The notes below the pieces were generated by a model, which had not been told where the DNA came from, ran no database searches, and was given only the letters and a program-made list of their open reading frames with translations. 64,000 bases of DNA. Source: Paenibacillus durus ATCC 35681. Lineage in GTDB: Bacteria > Bacillota > Bacilli > Paenibacillales > Paenibacillaceae. Shown here one piece after another: positions 60,934-64,000 of the stretch (position 1 is its first letter; the number at the start of each line of letters is the position of its first letter). Where the stretch lies: contig NZ_CP011114.1 in assembly GCF_000993825.1 (NCBI RefSeq), positions 1,860,001 to 1,924,000 on the forward strand, given 5' to 3'. A program made the position numbers and the translations under genes.

Positions 60934-61701
60934 ATGAAGACCGGAAGCATCTCCATTGTCGGAGCGGGGCCGGGAGACCCGGAATTGATCACAGTAAAGG
61001 CGGTGCGCCGCATCCGGGAAGCTGATGTCGTGCTGTATGACAGACTTGTGTCGGAGGAACTGCTGGACTATGCGAGGCAGGGTGCGCGTCTCATTTACTG
61101 CGGCAAAGCGCCGGGGCAGCACTCCATGTCCCAGGAGCAAATTGAGCATGTGATGATTCACCATGCCCGTCAAGGCCACAAGGTCGTCAGGTTGAAGGGA
61201 GGCGATCCGTTCGTCTTCGGCAGGGGCGGGGAAGAGGCGTTGGCCGCTGCCGAAGCCGGAATCGCCTGGGAAGTGGTGCCGGGCGTTACTTCCGCAGTCG
61301 GCGCTGCGGCTGCCGCAGGCATTCCGCTTACGCACCGCGGCGTCGCCGCTTCCTTTGCCGTTGTGACCGGCAGCCGCTGCGGGGATCATAAGGCGCCTGT
61401 GGACTGGAAGCATCTTGCCCGCAGCGTGGATACGATAGCCGTTTATATGGGTGTCGGCCGGCTTGGACAAATCCGGGAGGAGCTTCTGCGCCATGGCAAG
61501 GAAAGCTCGACGCCGGTGGCGCTGATCGAGAACGGAACGACAAGCCGGCAGCGGACGATCACAGGAACGCTGGACAATATCGAACAGCTGGCATCCGCGT
61601 TCCGGATCGGCAATCCGGCGATGATTATCATTGGGGAAGTCGTGAAGGTGAAAGAGCAGCTGATGAAATGGGCATCGGCTGCTAGTGAACAAATCGGATA
61701 A
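60934..61701 (+). CDS. cobA: Uroporphyrinogen-III C-methyltransferase
   Basis: A 255-residue SAM-dependent methyltransferase that makes precorrin-2 for siroheme, the cofactor of NirB. Hallmarks: VGAGPGDPELITVKA near the N-terminus, YDRLVS, RLKGGDPFVFGRGGEEA at about 86-102, and PGVTSAVGAAAAAGIPLTHR at about 113-132. Start ATG with GGGAGGGAG. It is the third gene of the nirBD operon, which ends in a strong terminator. Confidence 0.95.
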   Translation: MKTGSISIVGAGPGDPELITVKAVRRIREADVVLYDRLVSEELLDYARQGARLIYCGKAPGQHSMSQEQIEHVMIHHARQGHKVVRLKGGDPFVFGRGGEEALAAAEAGIAWEVVPGVTSAVGAAAAAGIPLTHRGVAASFAVVTGSRCGDHKAPVDWKHLARSVDTIAVYMGVGRLGQIREELLRHGKESSTPVALIENGTTSRQRTITGTLDNIEQLASAFRIGNPAMIIIGEVVKVKEQLMKWASAASEQIG

Positions 61702-61783
61702 CGTCCAGTCTCTGAATAAGTTGTTTCAGTTTGGCCGCAGGGGTTAATGTATACACAAGAACCCCCTTTTTATAGATCTTTGG

Positions 61784-61808
61784 CTCCGCCTACTGGCGGA
61801 GTTTTTTT
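61784..61808 (+). terminator. Terminator of the nirBD-cobA operon
   Basis: CTCCGCC-TACT-GGCGGAG followed by seven T. It also reads acceptably on the other strand for the convergent membrane-protein gene. Confidence 0.85.
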
Positions 61809-61812
61809 CATT

Positions 61813-62580
61813 TTAAGTCACCTTCACGAACCGTTTCGCGAATTGATCGCGGTAGTCTTTCGTGAAAAAGGGACCGCTGATCTGGTCTCTCCACTGCTGC
61901 TCGCTCTTGATACTATCCAGATCGGCATTATAAAATTTCTCAATCGAACCTTTGGTCAGCGAGACCGAATAGGTCTTCCCTTGATACGGCAGAGTGATGT
62001 CGATAGAAGCCATGCCCGGATATTGATGGAACAGCCGCGTCGATTCTTCCATTAAAATAGCATTAACAGCGTCAACAGAGCTGAACACGTTCGTGTAGTC
62101 GGATGAGGTAAGCTTTTCGCTTGGATTGGCCTTTTTGTATTCCGCGAAGCTGTTAAAGAAGTGAATCTCAATATTATCCGTTCCGATGCCAACGTCCCTT
62201 ATAAATGGAAAGCCCTTCAACTGCCGCGTATACGCCAGCACTTCCTGTTTCGGCAGAGGTACTTGGTCCGCAGAAATCGGTTGACTTGGCGCAGCAGATG
62301 GCTGAGCGGTCGCTGCCGGAGTATTCATAGCAGGCGATGCTGACGCTGGCGATTCGCTCGGCGTTGCGGAATTTTCGGCCGAAACGCTGGGTTCCGGAGC
62401 CGTAGAAGGAGTGACCGCAGCTTCCGGTGAAGGTTCCTGCGAACCGGCTGACATGGGCGACGCCGAGTGCAAGGCCGTCTGAGTTGTCTGCTTCCCGTTG
62501 TCAACCACTTTGATGATCCCCAAGGCAATGATGACGATAAGTACCCAGAACCACCATCTGGTGTAGATGGGTTTTTTCAT
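61813..62580 (-). CDS. Membrane-anchored protein with Ser/Pro/Ala-rich linker, unrecognised
   Basis: A 255-residue protein. One N-terminal membrane anchor (RWWFWVLIVIIALGIIKVV) is followed by a low-complexity linker rich in S, P, A and E (about 35-100) and a globular extracellular domain (about 105-255, EIHFFNSFAEYKKANPSEKL). The second ATG is used: GGAGG is 8 bases from it but only 2 from the first. No family recognised; the layout is common among Paenibacillus surface proteins. Confidence 0.7.
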   Translation of the reverse strand: MKKPIYTRWWFWVLIVIIALGIIKVVDNGKQTTQTALHSASPMSAGSQEPSPEAAVTPSTAPEPSVSAENSATPSESPASASPAMNTPAATAQPSAAPSQPISADQVPLPKQEVLAYTRQLKGFPFIRDVGIGTDNIEIHFFNSFAEYKKANPSEKLTSSDYTNVFSSVDAVNAILMEESTRLFHQYPGMASIDITLPYQGKTYSVSLTKGSIEKFYNADLDSIKSEQQWRDQISGPFFTKDYRDQFAKRFVKVT

Positions 62581-62697
62581 ATTCATAACCTCCTTGGCGC
62601 TAATGTTGGTGCTACTTTCAGTTTAGCAGAATTGACGCGCAAGGTTAAATTGGGGTAGCTTGAAAAAGACATATTATACCAGGGGGAGATCGTTATT

Positions 62698-63127
62698 TTG
62701 GATCAGACGATTTACTGGATCGGCGGATCGACCTGTGCCGGAAAAAGTACAATAGCCAAAAGGTATGCGGAGAAGCATGGGCTGGATCTATATGCTTGTG
62801 ATGAGCATCTGGAAAATCACTTGAAGAACATAACCGCCCGGAACCAGCCTGCTATGCATAAAATTTCGAGGATGAGTTATGATCCCTACCGAACCGTTCC
62901 AGCGTCATCATTACAGCCAGCGAATCTGGATACAGGATATACTTAACTCCACGGATGACCCGGCGGCGGCTTTTGATAATTGGATGCACAGGGATGCAAG
63001 ATTTGCTGATTTTGTAAAAAAAGAGGCCCAAGATTTAAATCTTCATATATTTAAAGTGGACGGAAGCAAAGACCTGCAAGCAACCTTTAACCGGATCGAG
63101 GAATACTTCGGCTCTGCTGAAGCTTAA
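62698..63127 (+). pseudogene. P-loop kinase-like gene with internal deletion and frame change
   Basis: The first frame (TTG 62698, GGGGGAGA box) gives YWIGGSTCAGKSTIAKRYAE, a P-loop of the adenylate/shikimate kinase-like type, and runs to SRMSYD. The sequence then joins, in another frame, to IPTEPFQRHHYSQRIWIQDIL and a C-terminal domain up to 63127. The middle part of such a kinase (roughly 60 residues) is absent, so this looks like a deletion with frame change near 62879. The product would be inactive. Its stop overlaps that of the convergent SRAP gene. Confidence 0.65.
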
Positions 63128-63792
63128 GCTTCATCTATCAAATCCTTTGAATCATTACGCACGTTGCCGACCTTCGTTGAGACGGGATAAGCTTTCATTT
63201 TCTCGGCACCGAACGGCTTCAGTAATTTGGCAAGGATGTCTATATCATGAATGCTCCGCTCCAGCCACAGACCGACGTCTTCCGGACGGAGAATTACCGG
63301 CATCCGGTTATGGATCTCCGCTGTCAGATCATTCGGTTCCGTGGTGATGATGGCGCAGGTGGCGAGCTTTTTTCCATCCGTATCTACCCAAATATCATAA
63401 ATTCCAGCCAGCGAAAAAATACCGCCGTCACGCATCAGAATCCGCATCGGCTGCTTGCTCCCCCCGCGATTGCGCCATTCATAGAATCCGTCTGCCGGAA
63501 TTACACAGCGCCGCGAGGACAGAAGCCGTCTGAACGAAGGTTTGTCCGTCAGCGTCTCGGCCCGGATATTGATCATTTTGCCACCGGACTTGTCGTCCTT
63601 CGCCCAGGAAGGAACAAGGCCCCAGCGCAGCTGTCCGATGCGGTTACCGGCGCCGCTGCCGATTACGGCAGGGATATACTGCATAGGCGCGGCATTATAT
63701 TTTGGAGCGTAATTCACGATCGTCACGTCCTGGGTGTAATATTGCAGCATAAGCTCATCCATTGTTACCGTTATCGTATAGCGTCCGCACAT
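63124..63792 (-). CDS. SOS response-associated peptidase (SRAP, YedK/HMCES family)
   Basis: A 222-residue SRAP protein, which crosslinks to abasic sites in single-stranded DNA through Cys2. The start ATG at 63792 gives MCGRYT, with the catalytic Cys directly after Met; longer in-frame starts would bury it. Other active-site markers are YNAAPMQ (Asn), DGFYEWR (Glu) and IHNRMPVIL (His). AGGGGTG lies upstream on the minus strand. Confidence 0.93.
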   Translation of the reverse strand: MCGRYTITVTMDELMLQYYTQDVTIVNYAPKYNAAPMQYIPAVIGSGAGNRIGQLRWGLVPSWAKDDKSGGKMINIRAETLTDKPSFRRLLSSRRCVIPADGFYEWRNRGGSKQPMRILMRDGGIFSLAGIYDIWVDTDGKKLATCAIITTEPNDLTAEIHNRMPVILRPEDVGLWLERSIHDIDILAKLLKPFGAEKMKAYPVSTKVGNVRNDSKDLIDEA

Positions 63793-63847
63793 CTTCAGCA
63801 CCCCTGAGCAAGGTTTGTCATAATAATAAGACAAGTCTCTCCTATGT

Positions 63848-64000
63848 TCAACGGCGATACTTTCGTTTCCTCTTGCTTGGCCCGATCTGTCTTTTCACTT
63901 TGCCGGATTCATCTGTTTCGATGATATACAGCTCTCTTACGCTAGCCGAGAGAATAAACCACTCTTTATGGGCTTCAGCTTCATTCAAGGGCCCGATTAT
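63848..64000 (-). CDS. C-terminal end of an unrecognised gene (truncated by window edge)
   Basis: The last 50 codons of a minus-strand gene that continues beyond the window: EAHKEWFILSASVRELYIIE, then a very basic tail (KRQIGPSKRKRKYRR) ending at 63848-63850. The open frame and the basic tail suggest a real protein, perhaps nucleic-acid-binding; I do not recognise it. Confidence 0.5.
   Translation of the reverse strand: MIGPLNEAEAHKEWFILSASVRELYIIETDESGKVKRQIGPSKRKRKYRR

Noticed and set aside
60046..61692. Long minus-strand open frame of about 548 codons
   Set aside because: It lies entirely opposite nirB, nirD and cobA, has no protein-like motifs, and is an effect of high GC in the third codon position of the real genes.

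Overview
The window looks like a chromosomal segment of a Paenibacillus-type bacterium (Firmicutes, Bacillales). This is inferred from moderate GC, strong GGAGG ribosome binding sites, frequent GTG/TTG starts, Bacillus-type promoters, and typical families (ECF sigma with DUF4179 anti-sigma, CD3324-type small protein, DUF3829 lipoprotein, LacI/AraC-controlled sugar loci). I see no rRNA, tRNA, CRISPR array, complete insertion sequence or prophage.

Layout. 1-2.4 kb: end of a sugar-catabolic operon (two sugar-phosphate isomerase-like TIM barrels around a Gfo/Idh/MocA dehydrogenase). 2.5-12.6 kb: an alpha-glucoside/maltodextrin locus, with a frameshifted oligo-1,6-glucosidase, a carbamoyltransferase-family gene, and then a LacI regulator, substrate-binding lipoprotein, two permeases and a GH31 alpha-glucosidase. 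No ATPase is present, so a shared MsmX-type ATPase is presumably encoded elsewhere. 12.8-32.5 kb: mixed housekeeping genes (secreted nucleosidase-like protein, AlkD-like repair protein, ExoA, M29 aminopeptidase, a decayed chemotaxis island, TetR plus glycosyltransferase, acetyltransferases, DoxX/dioxygenase, iron alcohol dehydrogenase with AraC regulator).

32.5-38.7 kb is the most unusual part. It is a five-gene unit: cysteine synthase-like, NifK-like, NifD-like, a NitT/TauT-class ABC ATPase, and NifH-like. The cysteine ligands for the reductase Fe-S cluster and for a P-cluster-type site are present. NifD positions His195 and His442 are not conserved, and no nifB, nifEN or nifV is nearby. With CysK and a sulfonate/taurine-class ATPase in the same operon, I infer a nitrogenase-like reductase for sulfur (C-S bond) scavenging rather than N2 fixation. 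Its leader has a canonical sigma-A promoter, an intrinsic terminator and an Fnr-type palindrome.

39-48 kb: a frameshifted acetyltransferase/TPR gene, an ECF sigma/anti-sigma pair, a Mef-like macrolide efflux gene preceded by a nine-codon leader ending in MRLR (the macrolide arrest motif), and three envelope proteins. 48.2-53.5 kb: a lower-GC cassette (SDR, iron ADH, ABM monooxygenase, Bcr-type MFS) between a truncated copy and the intact copy of a sulfurtransferase gene. It contains a fold-back repeat and an operator array. 53.7-56 kb: PilZ and GGDEF proteins of c-di-GMP signalling.

56.1-61.7 kb: a nitrite assimilation locus. nirB, nirD and cobA (siroheme) diverge from an ANTAR regulator and a TrpD2-like protein. 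The nirB leader carries a GlnR/TnrA box, two hexaloop hairpins of ANTAR type and an overlapping terminator, so the whole antitermination circuit can be read from the sequence. 61.8-64 kb: a membrane-anchored protein, a kinase gene with an internal deletion, an SRAP (YedK) gene and the end of an unrecognised gene.

Several genes are broken (malL-like, cheA relic, GNAT-TPR, kinase, sulfurtransferase fragment). The single-base frameshifts could also be sequencing errors.
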